Source: Thermoplasmata archaeon
Lineage (GTDB): Archaea > Thermoplasmatota > Thermoplasmata > Methanomassiliicoccales > Methanomethylophilaceae
Assembly: GCA_015063245.1 (NCBI GenBank)
Contig: SUSV01000006.1
Location: 20,121-84,120 of the forward strand
DNA: 64,000 bases
Direction: 5' to 3'
A program made the position numbers and the translations under genes. The notes under the pieces are model-generated. The model searched no databases. It was not told the origin of the DNA and saw only the letters and a program-made list of their open reading frames with translations. Every line of letters begins with the position of its first letter. The first letter of the stretch is position 1. Positions 27,197 to 35,335 of this stretch are shown one piece after another.

Positions 27197-28698
27197 TGGG
27201 GATGAACAGGCAGGAGCTCAACCGTGCCATAGGCATGTGGGGTATCGCGTTGTGCGTTTTCGCCGCTGCCGCGGGTTGGGTCTTCATAAGGTTCGGTCAG
27301 GCATGGTCCCTTACCGATCTCCCTATCTCTACGCATATCGGATACGTCGTTCCGATCTATGTGGTGCTCGAGGTCGCTCTGATGCCCATAGGGGCGAAGA
27401 TGGCCGATATCCATGGATTCAAGCCCATATTCGCCATCGGAGCGTCTGTATACATACTAGGTTCGATGCTGAGCATGATATCTCCCACCGTGGAGCATAT
27501 GATCGTCTTCAGGTTCATCCAGGGTGCCGGAGCCGGAATCATCATCGGTCTCGGATTCTCTGTCGTCGGCAGGTTCTATGACAATGAGAAGAGAGGTAAG
27601 CCGAACGAGCTCATGACCATCGCATTCGCTTTCGGTTCCCTGTTCGGAACGGCCATAGGGTTCTTCCTCACTGATAATTACGACTGGAGGATAGGATTCC
27701 TCTGCTTCGGAATCATCACCGCCGTAGGTTTCTTCATGACCTGGTTCTTCCTCGAACCAGAGGAGCATGATGACAGGAAACCGGATGTCCTCAACATGGT
27801 CCTCACCGCCCTGCTGTTCGGAATCGTGGCGCTGTACACGCAGTCCGTGAATATCGAATTCCCGATCTTCTCGTGGAAATCGCTGCTGTTCATCGGCACC
27901 ATCGCCGTACTTGTCGTACTGGTCATCGTTCAGTCCAAGAGGTCCGAGAATCCGACGATACCCGTCGGCATCCCGATGTTCGAGAAAAAGCTGATGTTCC
28001 TGATGTTCATGTTCAGCCTCTGCGGACTCGGTCTCATCCAGTACTTCTTCAAGCTGTACCTCACATACTACGAGTTCGACATCTACAAGGCAAGCAGCAT
28101 GTTCATCTTCATGCTCGCCGGAGCGGCGGTCACATCCTTAGCCGGATGCCGTCTGGTCTTCAAAACCGGTGTCAGGCCATGGGTCGTCCTGGGAGGGATC
28201 ATAGTCACCATCGCCCTCATCCTCACGCACTTCATCGCTGACGACGGGGTCCCGCAGTTTGCCGCCTCAGTCTTTGTGTTCGGAATCGGTCTCGGATGCA
28301 TCGTCACCGAAATCCTCTGCAGCTTCCAGACCGTAGTCAGGAAAGAGGACATGGGCAGCCACACCGGTGCGCTCATGGCCATACGCATGGCAGGAATCCT
28401 TGTAGGTAACGCAATCGTCGGCTCCTACATAGAGGAGAACATGCACATGGACTATCAGGGCAATGTCATTCATCTGACCCCTGATACGGAGATCATCTCG
28501 GAGATCGGTGCGGCGGTCATCAACGACCTCGCATATGTGGTCGAGAAGCTCAACGAATCATTCGTCACCGTGCTCCTCTTCATGGCAGTGGTCACCGCAT
28601 TCCTGGCGATTGTCTCCTACACCGTCGAGAAGGACGATGTGAAGGCGTTGGAAGGGGCTTCCGAGGAAGAGGACGGCGAGATTACCGAAGAGTCCTGA
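27193..28698 (+). CDS. MFS transporter (DHA2-like, drug/metabolite exporter)
   Basis: A 501-aa protein with about 14 hydrophobic segments. The motif-A loop between TM2 and TM3 reads GAKMADIHGFKPIFAIG, and the TM4-TM5 region has FIQGAGAGIIIG, resembling motif C-containing antiporters of the DHA2 family. The large last loop (about 425-455) and acidic C-terminal tail are also typical. The start is ATG 27193, whose bases overlap the TGA of the upstream surface-protein gene. The exported substrate is unknown. Confidence 0.82.
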   Translation: MMGMNRQELNRAIGMWGIALCVFAAAAGWVFIRFGQAWSLTDLPISTHIGYVVPIYVVLEVALMPIGAKMADIHGFKPIFAIGASVYILGSMLSMISPTVEHMIVFRFIQGAGAGIIIGLGFSVVGRFYDNEKRGKPNELMTIAFAFGSLFGTAIGFFLTDNYDWRIGFLCFGIITAVGFFMTWFFLEPEEHDDRKPDVLNMVLTALLFGIVALYTQSVNIEFPIFSWKSLLFIGTIAVLVVLVIVQSKRSENPTIPVGIPMFEKKLMFLMFMFSLCGLGLIQYFFKLYLTYYEFDIYKASSMFIFMLAGAAVTSLAGCRLVFKTGVRPWVVLGGIIVTIALILTHFIADDGVPQFAASVFVFGIGLGCIVTEILCSFQTVVRKEDMGSHTGALMAIRMAGILVGNAIVGSYIEENMHMDYQGNVIHLTPDTEIISEIGAAVINDLAYVVEKLNESFVTVLLFMAVVTAFLAIVSYTVEKDDVKALEGASEEEDGEITEES

Positions 28699-28708
28699 TA
28701 AACGATTT

Positions 28709-28728
28709 AAGGGGGCTTCACGCCCCTT
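28709..28728 (+). terminator. Terminator after the MFS gene
   Basis: AAGGGG-GCTTCACG-CCCCTT forms a hairpin 10 bases after the MFS stop codon. It can serve both convergent transcripts, because the next gene ends on the minus strand at 28862. The 133 bases between them hold no gene that I can see. Confidence 0.5.
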
Positions 28729-28861
28729 CAAAATTCTCTGAATGGTTCATTGTCGGAGAATCAGAAATCTAGTCTGTATGTCCGACCCCTGTGCCTGATA
28801 ATATTTGAACCGAACTATTCATAAAAAATCAATGTGGAAATATCGAATGGATAGAATCGGT

Positions 28862-29599
28862 TCAGTATAGTTTCTTCCGTATCACGACATGCGATATTGA
28901 ATAGAAAATCGTGATATATATCAGGACTACCAACACTGATACAGGTTCTATGGCGCTGCAATTGGCAGCCTCACGTATGATTGATGTTGTATGTGATAGG
29001 GGGAGGGCCCAAACAATATCGCCGACAATAGGAGGCAAGGAGTCTATCTCGAACAGCGTTCCGCACATGAACGACATCGGGAGGATGATGATGCTGTTGA
29101 ACATCGATAGCGTAGGTGTGGAATCCGCAAGTAGTCCGGCGGCTACACCCAGCAGCGAGAACATTATGCTGGAAAGCAGCATCGAAATAATCAGTAGCAA
29201 AGTGATATGCAGGCCGGTGGTGAGCATCATCCCCAGTCCAATAATTATGAGTCCACCAACCAACCCTCTGATTATACCCATAACAGATTTACCGAAAATG
29301 ACAGAACATGTATGCATCGGACAGAGGATCAGCTCATCGAAACTGGAATGAAAGAGTCTTTGGATTACGATCTTCTGGGAAGATGAAGAAAAACCTGAGT
29401 TCATAGAGGATATCGCCACGATACCCGGTATCACATAAGCTATGTAATCTGAATCTCCAGAGCGCATCCCGTATCCGAATGCGAGCAGATACAACAATGG
29501 ACCTACTAATGTAGAGACGAGCGTCTGGACCAGATTGTGCTTCATGTAGCATAGGTCTCCGTAGGCAACCCTGAATATTTCCGACGGAATGTTATGCAT
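28862..29599 (-). CDS. ABC-2 type exporter permease
   Basis: A 245-aa membrane protein with about six transmembrane segments and the ABC-2 family layout (DrrB/NodJ-like). The cytoplasmic N-terminus is followed by VGPLLYLLAFGYGM, the SGFSSSSQKI loop, and the conserved stretch ALPLSHTTSIIREA near the C-terminus. It lies directly downstream of its ATPase with a one-base overlap (TGATG). The pair exports an unknown compound. Codon use here is more AT-rich than in the surrounding genes. Confidence 0.88.
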   Translation of the reverse strand: MHNIPSEIFRVAYGDLCYMKHNLVQTLVSTLVGPLLYLLAFGYGMRSGDSDYIAYVIPGIVAISSMNSGFSSSSQKIVIQRLFHSSFDELILCPMHTCSVIFGKSVMGIIRGLVGGLIIIGLGMMLTTGLHITLLLIISMLLSSIMFSLLGVAAGLLADSTPTLSMFNSIIILPMSFMCGTLFEIDSLPPIVGDIVWALPLSHTTSIIREAANCSAIEPVSVLVVLIYITIFYSISHVVIRKKLY

Positions 29600-30471
29600 C
29601 AGAGCTTCCCTCCTGTGAGTTCCAAGAAGACATCCTCCAGGTTCGTAGGTCTGATGGAGATGCTGCCGCCGGCAGATGCGTTCAGGGATGCTTTCTTAGC
29701 TGATTGCATATCCTGGAAGTACTCTGTATGCTCGTTCCCATTCTCATCAACAATAACCAAAGTGAATTTCCCGACCATTTCCTTAAGTTCTGCAGGGGTG
29801 CCTTCTACAATCAATCTGCCTTTATTGATGATACCTACACGATCGCACAGCGATTCCGCTTCGTAGATGTAATGGGTGGTTAGGAATATGGTCGTACCCT
29901 GATTGTTGATGTTGCGTATCATCTTCCAAAGCATATTCCTGGACTGTGTGTCGAGACCCGTTGTGGGCTCATCCATGAAAAGAATGTTAGGATTGTGAAT
30001 CAGCGAGCAAACAATGGAAACTCTCTTCTTCCATCCGCCGGAGAGTTTTGACACCTTGTCGCCCATACGGCCTGACAGTTCCATCAGGTCTGCCAGATAT
30101 TCCATACGATCCTTGGACTTCCTAATAGATAGGTTCTGCATCATGCCGTGGTGGAATATGTTCTCCCTCACGGTAAGATCCTTGTCAAGGCTGTTTTGCT
30201 GTTGAATGACCCCTATGCATCTCCTCGCTTTCAAGAATTGTGTCCGTGTATCATGGCCGTCAATAACAATACTTCCGGAAGTGGGTTTTTCCATTGTTGT
30301 AAGCAAACGTATAGTCGTCGTCTTACCTGCACCGTTAGGGCCGAGGAAACCATAGATTTCTCCTTTATTCACAGTGATGTCCAGACCATCGACAGCAGTG
30401 AGCTTTCCGAAACGCTTAACAAGATTCTCGGCTTGAATTATGTGTTCGTTGTCCATCTGTTCATCTTCCAT
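29599..30471 (-). CDS. ABC-2 type exporter ATP-binding protein
   Basis: A 290-aa DrrA/CcmA-type ATPase. Walker A is GPNGAGKTT, the signature is KLSGGWKKR (LSGGQ variant), Walker B is ILFMDEPTTGLD, and the switch His is in LTTHY. A C-terminal domain of about 70 residues ends in the DrrA-like SIRPTNLEDVFLELTG. The start is ATG 30471; Met6 is an alternative. It diverges from the importer operon, with a palindromic operator cluster in the shared intergenic region. Confidence 0.9.
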   Translation of the reverse strand: MEDEQMDNEHIIQAENLVKRFGKLTAVDGLDITVNKGEIYGFLGPNGAGKTTTIRLLTTMEKPTSGSIVIDGHDTRTQFLKARRCIGVIQQQNSLDKDLTVRENIFHHGMMQNLSIRKSKDRMEYLADLMELSGRMGDKVSKLSGGWKKRVSIVCSLIHNPNILFMDEPTTGLDTQSRNMLWKMIRNINNQGTTIFLTTHYIYEAESLCDRVGIINKGRLIVEGTPAELKEMVGKFTLVIVDENGNEHTEYFQDMQSAKKASLNASAGGSISIRPTNLEDVFLELTGGKL

Positions 30472-30609
30472 TATAAGAGTCTAACCAAAGTTAACTGGAC
30501 GTCAGTCTCTGGATGCAGACAATAGGTGCATGGCCATCGTCATTCAGCCTTCCAGCAGTAATGATTCAGCAATTATGCTCACATCTTAATTTCTTATATT
30601 TAATTATAG

Positions 30610-30634
30610 CTAAACATGTTTAGGAAAACCTAAA
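30610..30634. promoter_or_regulatory. Overlapping palindromic operators between two ABC operons
   Basis: Two perfect palindromes share a central half-site: CTAAAC-AT-GTTTAG (30610-30623) and TTTAGG-AAAA-CCTAAA (30619-30634). They lie immediately downstream of a TATA-like CTTATATTTAATTATA (30593-30608), at the expected transcription start of the importer operon. The half-site CTAAA/TTTAG resembles DtxR/IdeR-type TTAGG boxes but with shorter spacing. Binding would repress the importer and could also act on the divergent exporter. Confidence 0.55.
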
Positions 30635-30685
30635 ATACTGTCAATACTAACCGTGATTCGCGTAGAACGCGCCTAGTGTGATAAT

Positions 30686-31786
30686 ATGAATTCAAAGATG
30701 ATCGCCATCATAGCGGCGGTTGCTGTAGTCGCAATCGCTGTTGCAGCATTCATTGTGCTGTCTGACGACAGCGATGAAAACGATCTCCCGACAGATGGGA
30801 TTGTAATCACTGATAGCCTTGGCAAAGAGGTTACCATCGGTAAAGCTGCTGAGGATGTTGTCATTATAAGTGGAAACCAAGCTGAGTTCTTCCAGATTCT
30901 TGGCCTCGAAGATAAAATAGTCGGTGCTTCTCAAACCGTATTCAATTCTCAGGACGTTTACAAGGAAGGATTCTTTGATAATATACAGAATGTAGGTAAG
31001 TACAACGGTACCGCTATTGTAGAGAATATCGTGAAGACGGAGACCAAGTTCGTCATATCTCCTACATCTATGGGACTCAAAGAAGCCACCATTAACGAAC
31101 TGAAGAACACCTATGGTATCACTACAATAATTCTCGAGTGCTTTGGTGAGACGATGATCCATGACGCCGAGCAGATTGTGAAGATGTTCGCATCCGAGTC
31201 AGCGAAGGATGCGTTGGATGAGTATAAGTCTCTTTACAACGAAGTCAAAGACAAAGCCCTCAAGGCCGCATCGAAGGATAAGAAAGATGTGAGTTTCCTC
31301 ATCCAGACGCCCACAATGAAAGGATTCTACACAGATAATTCGGAGCAGGCAAAGAATGCGAAGCTCATAGCCGGTCACAACAGCCTCTCAGAATGGTATG
31401 ACTCCGGACTCGACATCTCGGGAACCTTCGCGACTCCCAGTCCTGAATCTATTGCCGCACAGAGCCAGAAGGTAGGTATCGATTACTATATCGTACGCGG
31501 TTCTTCAAGCAAGACCTTGGATGCAGCAGCTGTCAGTGCAATTGAGACTCTCGGAGATTACGCATCTTCTGTTAAACCGATTCAGGACGGAAATATGTAC
31601 GTGATACACTCGGATGTTGCATCCGGTTGTCGCGATTATATCGGATTCATCATCTACGCCCAGATATTCGGCATAAATGTAGATGCGGATCCTGTGAAAC
31701 TCGCCAATGAGTTCAACGAGAAGTACGGATTCAGGGGAGATGAATACACCTCTCTACTGCTAAACTACCAACCAGCCACGGCCTAA
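30686..31786 (+). CDS. Periplasmic-binding-protein-2 substrate receptor (BtuF/FepB type)
   Basis: A 366-aa substrate-binding protein for a metal-chelate ABC importer. The N-terminal hydrophobic segment (about 5-25) lacks a lipobox Cys, so it is probably held by an uncleaved anchor. The binding domain begins DGIVITDSLGKEVTIGKAAEDVV, the characteristic start of the BtuF/siderophore-receptor family. Its two lobes are joined by a long helix (ASESAKDALDEYKSLYNEV). The ligand could be a corrinoid, a ferric siderophore or another tetrapyrrole. The adjacent chelatase favours a tetrapyrrole or cobalt link. Confidence 0.85.
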   Translation: MNSKMIAIIAAVAVVAIAVAAFIVLSDDSDENDLPTDGIVITDSLGKEVTIGKAAEDVVIISGNQAEFFQILGLEDKIVGASQTVFNSQDVYKEGFFDNIQNVGKYNGTAIVENIVKTETKFVISPTSMGLKEATINELKNTYGITTIILECFGETMIHDAEQIVKMFASESAKDALDEYKSLYNEVKDKALKAASKDKKDVSFLIQTPTMKGFYTDNSEQAKNAKLIAGHNSLSEWYDSGLDISGTFATPSPESIAAQSQKVGIDYYIVRGSSSKTLDAAAVSAIETLGDYASSVKPIQDGNMYVIHSDVASGCRDYIGFIIYAQIFGINVDADPVKLANEFNEKYGFRGDEYTSLLLNYQPATA

Positions 31787-31795
31787 ACCTATCCA

Positions 31796-31815
31796 GGGGC
31801 GTTCTGCCCCTTTTT
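31796..31815 (+). terminator. Internal terminator between receptor and permease genes
   Basis: GGGGC-GTTCT-GCCCC followed by TTTTT lies 10 bases after the receptor stop and immediately before the permease start. This arrangement would let much more receptor than permease be made from the same promoter. Confidence 0.6.
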
Positions 31816-31817
31816 CC

Positions 31818-32975
31818 ATGGTGCAGTACATGACAGATGCTTCGACGATAGATAGGATAGAAGGGTTGGACAGAGAGAGCAATCTGCACAGGGTGTATAA
31901 CGCATCGGTCAGAAAGAAAATGACCTTCATCACCATCATGGTGATTGCTCTGGTGATTGCGTTCATATTGTCCGTGGCGTTGGGCACTGTGGACATCCCG
32001 TTCACTGATACAGTCAAGGCCATCCTATACAACATCTATCCCGATCCCAGTCTGATGCCCAGCGAGAGCTACTATGTGAAGTTCATTTATGCCAGGTCAG
32101 GAAGGTCATTCCTGTGCATCCTGACTGGAGTGAGCCTTGCCATAGCTGGGACGATAATGCAGGGTGTTCTTAGGAACCCCCTCGTAAGTCCCTTCACTTT
32201 AGGTGTCTCATCAGCTGCATCCTTCGGTGCTGCAATGGGTATTGTGTTCTGGCCATTTCTATTTGGTTCTACGGTGACCTCATACACGGTACTGGGGTCT
32301 GTGATGACGGATCAGGATATATTCATGGTCATCATGGCATTCATATTCAGTCTTCTCAGCGTCTTTTTCGTCCTGCTGATGGCAAGGAGGACTGCCATGT
32401 CACGTTCAACCGTGATTTTATCAGGAGTCATCATCAGCTACTTCTTCCAAGCGGGAGTTAGCTTCGCCAAATACGTATCTGATGATGAGTCTCTCAGAGA
32501 TATTACCAATTGGCTTCTGGGAGGTATGTGGAAGGCCAGTATGGGCGTGGATTTCATTGTATTCCCAATCGTTGCAATCTGTTCTATTTATCTCATGTAT
32601 CTTTCCCCGAAGATCAACGTCCTCGCCGCAGGGGACGATGTTGCACAAAGCCTGGGCATCGATGTCAATAAGCTTAGGGACAAGGTGCTGATTGTATCGA
32701 CTCTTATGTCCTCAGTATGCTTGGCTTTCACTGGAATCATAGGATTCATCGGTCTGATGGCACCCCATATCTGCAGAATGATCATAGGCAACGATACCAG
32801 ATTCCTGGTGCCTGCATCAGCACTTATGGGATCGCTGATTTTGCTTGTTTCAGACACGGTCGGAAGGATAATAATGCGTCCGGAGGAACTCCCTGTCGGC
32901 ATCATAATGTACGTGCTAGGCGGCATCTTCTTCGTTTGGATGATGCTTCGCAAGAAGAAGGAGGTGGTCATGTGA
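31818..32975 (+). CDS. FecCD-family ABC importer permease (BtuC type)
   Basis: A 385-aa permease with about ten hydrophobic segments after a polar N-terminus of about 35 residues. Family motifs include RSGRSFLCILTGVSLAIAGTIMQ, RNPLVSPFTLGVSSAASFGA, and near the C-terminus GFIGLMAPHICRMIIGNDTRFLVPASALMG and PVGIIMYVLGGIFFVWM. It works as a homodimer with the downstream ATPase. The start is ATG 31818; an alternative is ATG 31830 (MTDAST). Confidence 0.92.
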   Translation: MVQYMTDASTIDRIEGLDRESNLHRVYNASVRKKMTFITIMVIALVIAFILSVALGTVDIPFTDTVKAILYNIYPDPSLMPSESYYVKFIYARSGRSFLCILTGVSLAIAGTIMQGVLRNPLVSPFTLGVSSAASFGAAMGIVFWPFLFGSTVTSYTVLGSVMTDQDIFMVIMAFIFSLLSVFFVLLMARRTAMSRSTVILSGVIISYFFQAGVSFAKYVSDDESLRDITNWLLGGMWKASMGVDFIVFPIVAICSIYLMYLSPKINVLAAGDDVAQSLGIDVNKLRDKVLIVSTLMSSVCLAFTGIIGFIGLMAPHICRMIIGNDTRFLVPASALMGSLILLVSDTVGRIIMRPEELPVGIIMYVLGGIFFVWMMLRKKKEVVM

Positions 32976-32977
32976 CC

Positions 32978-33760
32978 ATGAGCATCACCAATCTTGTCCA
33001 GGGTTACGGAAACAAGATGGTTCTGAAAGACGTCTCCTTCGATGTCGAACAAGGAGAGATGGTGGCGATTCTGGGACCTAACGGTTCAGGGAAATCCACC
33101 CTTATCAAGTCGATATGCAGGATAAAGCAGCCTCTCGGCGGTTCAATCACAATAGATGGAGATAACATCATGGGGATAGGCCGCAAGGTATTCTCAAAGT
33201 ACATCGGATATGTGCCGCAGAAATTCACACCTTCGGACTATATGCAGGTCTTCGATGCCGTTCTGATAGGGCGTGCCCCGTATATGGAATGGACCTATTC
33301 CAGAGAGGATTTCGAGATGGCCGCTAAAGCGGTCGAAATAATGGGTATAGACGATCTTCTCGAGAAGAACATCCATGATCTGTCTGGGGGTCAGATCCAG
33401 AAGGTGATCATTGCCAGAGCCATAACTCAGGATCCCCGCTATTACATCCTCGATGAACCAACAAGTGCTTTGGACCTGAGGAATCAGCTGAACACACTTC
33501 GTTCAATGCGCGACATCATCGAGAGAAAGGATGCCGGGGTCCTCGTCGCACTGCATGATATCAATTTGGCTATGCACTTCACCGACAAGGTTGTGATGCT
33601 AAAGGACGGCCTTGTTTATGCTTGCGGTAAGCCAGAGGATGTCATAACAGAGCAGAGTATCAAGGACATCTACGGAGTGTCATCGGAAATAGTAGATGGC
33701 AAGGATGGGAAATATGTCCACATCTGTGAGGATCTATCATATCGTTCACCACTACTCTGA
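32978..33760 (+). CDS. ABC importer ATP-binding protein (FecE/BtuD type)
   Basis: A 260-aa ATPase of the iron/cobalamin importer family. Walker A is LGPNGSGKST, the Q-loop is YVPQKF, the signature is DLSGGQIQKV, Walker B is YYILDEPTSALD, and the switch His is in ALHDIN. An AAGGAGGTGG Shine-Dalgarno at the end of the permease gene serves it. The ATG at 32978 fits best, with a GTG at 32972 overlapping the permease stop as an alternative. It drives uptake with the preceding permease and receptor. Confidence 0.93.
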   Translation: MSITNLVQGYGNKMVLKDVSFDVEQGEMVAILGPNGSGKSTLIKSICRIKQPLGGSITIDGDNIMGIGRKVFSKYIGYVPQKFTPSDYMQVFDAVLIGRAPYMEWTYSREDFEMAAKAVEIMGIDDLLEKNIHDLSGGQIQKVIIARAITQDPRYYILDEPTSALDLRNQLNTLRSMRDIIERKDAGVLVALHDINLAMHFTDKVVMLKDGLVYACGKPEDVITEQSIKDIYGVSSEIVDGKDGKYVHICEDLSYRSPLL

Positions 33761-33795
33761 AATTCAATCTTTTAACCAATTGAGGAGAGATCGTC

Positions 33796-34575
33796 ATGAA
33801 GACTGCTATACTGCTTGCTGCCCATGGGGCTAAAGAATCTGTAAATGCTGATGCCGCAACGAGTAATCTGCAGAAGGTTTACGAGATGACCGGATTGGAT
33901 ACATACAAGGGCTATGTACATATCGAACCATTCGTGCAGGAATCTATTTCTAGGATGTCTGCTGAAGGTGTCGACAGGGCTGTAATCGTGCCTCTGTTCA
34001 CATTCAGTGGATTTATACCGGATATCGTCCTTAGGAAATCGGTAGGTGCGGAGCCCGGATCCCGTACAGCCACGATAGAAGCTCAGGGAAGGGACATGGA
34101 GGTTATTTTCACCGAAACGCTATGCGACCATCCACTGATGAAAGACATCTTGCTCAAGAAGTGTGAGAAGGAGCAAGCCACAGCAGAGCATACATCGATA
34201 ATGCTCATATGGCACGGTTCCAGGAAAGCAGGCCCCGATGATAATGCTGAGATGTGTGCCGACTACCTCAGAAATGCTGGATACGATGTGATCTGTTCAT
34301 ACAACGAATTTCAGCATCCGACAGTAGAGGAGGGTCTATCTAAAGCATCCTCTTCGAAATCTGATGTTCTTGCAATCCCCATGTTCATATCGCCCGGTTC
34401 TCATACCATTTCAGACATACCGCCTAAGCTCATGCTTAAAGACAATTGCAGGCGCAGTGTCGTCAATATTCACGGAAAGGATGTCACCGTGAGATATGCT
34501 GATGAGATTGGAATGGAATCCGGAATCACAGATATCATCATGGATCGCATAAGAAATGTCATGGATGTGTCTTGA
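33796..34575 (+). CDS. Sirohydrochlorin chelatase family (CbiX/CbiK-like, two-domain)
   Basis: A 259-aa class II tetrapyrrole metal chelatase built from two related halves. The N-terminal half has LAAHGAKES but its second site reads FTFSGFIPDI, lacking the metal-binding His. The C-terminal half keeps both expected histidines, in LIWHGSRKAG and FISPGSHTISDIP. The active site therefore probably lies in the C-terminal half, as in CbiK. It would insert Co2+, or Ni2+ as in CfbA, into sirohydrochlorin or a scavenged precursor. It is the last gene of the importer operon (35 bases after the ATPase). Confidence 0.75.
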   Translation: MKTAILLAAHGAKESVNADAATSNLQKVYEMTGLDTYKGYVHIEPFVQESISRMSAEGVDRAVIVPLFTFSGFIPDIVLRKSVGAEPGSRTATIEAQGRDMEVIFTETLCDHPLMKDILLKKCEKEQATAEHTSIMLIWHGSRKAGPDDNAEMCADYLRNAGYDVICSYNEFQHPTVEEGLSKASSSKSDVLAIPMFISPGSHTISDIPPKLMLKDNCRRSVVNIHGKDVTVRYADEIGMESGITDIIMDRIRNVMDVS

Positions 34576-34649
34576 TGTAAGTGATTGCATCTTGCTTAAT
34601 CCCTTATCCAATTAGAAGACTGATACAATCCTATAAGAATCCCGTTCAC

Positions 34650-35192
34650 ATGTACATCCATCAGCCTGCCGGCGATTGGCTTGCCGGGTACAGGCAGTTT
34701 GAGAAGGCTTACAGAGAAGGCAAAATCAGATCGATAGGCATCTCCAACTTCTAAGGCAAGTACCTCGATTCACTGAAAGACCAGTGAGAGATTGTACCCC
34801 AGTTCATCCAGGTGGAGGCTCACCCGTATTTCACACAGAAGGATCTTCGTGAGATTCTGGACAGGTACTGGATAAAGATAATGAGCTGGTATCCCCTTGG
34901 TCACGGCGACAGCCGTCTTATGTCTGAAACCATTTTCTCAGAGATAGGTAGGAAGTACGGAAAGACTCCGGCGCAGGTGATTCTTAGATGGCATGTGCAG
35001 ATGGGTTTCGCTGTCATCCACGGCAGCAGGAATGTTGAGCATATCAGAGATAACCACAACATAATGGATTTCGAGTTCACAGAAGACGAGATGGACCGCA
35101 TCACCGAGCCGGATTGCGGAGAGAGGTATTATCACCGTACCGATTCTCAGCTCGATCAGTTCGCCGCATGGAGACCGGATTTTGAACATTAA
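34650..35192 (+). pseudogene. Aldo/keto reductase remnant with two in-frame stops
   Basis: A single frame from 34650 to the TAA at 35190 reads as the C-terminal two thirds of an aldo/keto reductase: MYIHQPAGDW, GKIRSIGISNF, then QVEAHPYF, WYPLGHG, YGKTPAQVILRWH and VIHGSRNVEHIRDN. In-frame TAA (34752-34754) and TGA (34785-34787) interrupt it, and the N-terminal barrel with the catalytic Asp/Tyr is absent. Neither stop is TAG, so pyrrolysine decoding cannot rescue it. The longest intact piece starts at a GTG at 34812 and is not a real gene start. It lies at the end of the AT-richer island. Confidence 0.85.
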
Positions 35193-35227
35193 GCTCTATG
35201 GATGATAGAGATTGCTTTACAAGTTCT

Positions 35228-35259
35228 GAATTGTAGTGCGTAAATACGCATTACAATTC
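35228..35259. repeat. Long perfect-looking hairpin before sfsA
   Basis: A 32-base inverted repeat, GAATTGTA-G-TGCGTA facing TACGCA-T-TACAATTC with one G/T mismatch and an AA centre. It lies between the reductase remnant and the sfsA promoter (TATA-like GTATATAG, 35295-35302). It could be a terminator or a binding site for a dimeric protein. Confidence 0.45.
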
Positions 35260-35335
35260 AATACGATTCTGATTATAGGCGGCATCATGGCGATGTATAT
35301 AGATTCGTTTTGTACTGCCTATGATAGTCTGAAAC

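Noticed and set aside
30649..30676. CGCG-TAGAA-CGCG hairpin in the importer leader as a riboswitch
   Set aside because: A four-pair stem alone is too small, and cobalamin riboswitches are not expected in archaea. It is probably incidental.
34752..34787. Possible recoding of TAA/TGA in the reductase frame
   Set aside because: Pyrrolysine uses TAG only; selenocysteine would explain at most the TGA, and aldo/keto reductases have no such site here. The N-terminal domain is also missing.
34812..35192. Intact-looking 126-aa reductase fragment
   Set aside because: It begins inside a homologous frame that extends upstream through two stops, so it is part of a pseudogene, not a short gene.
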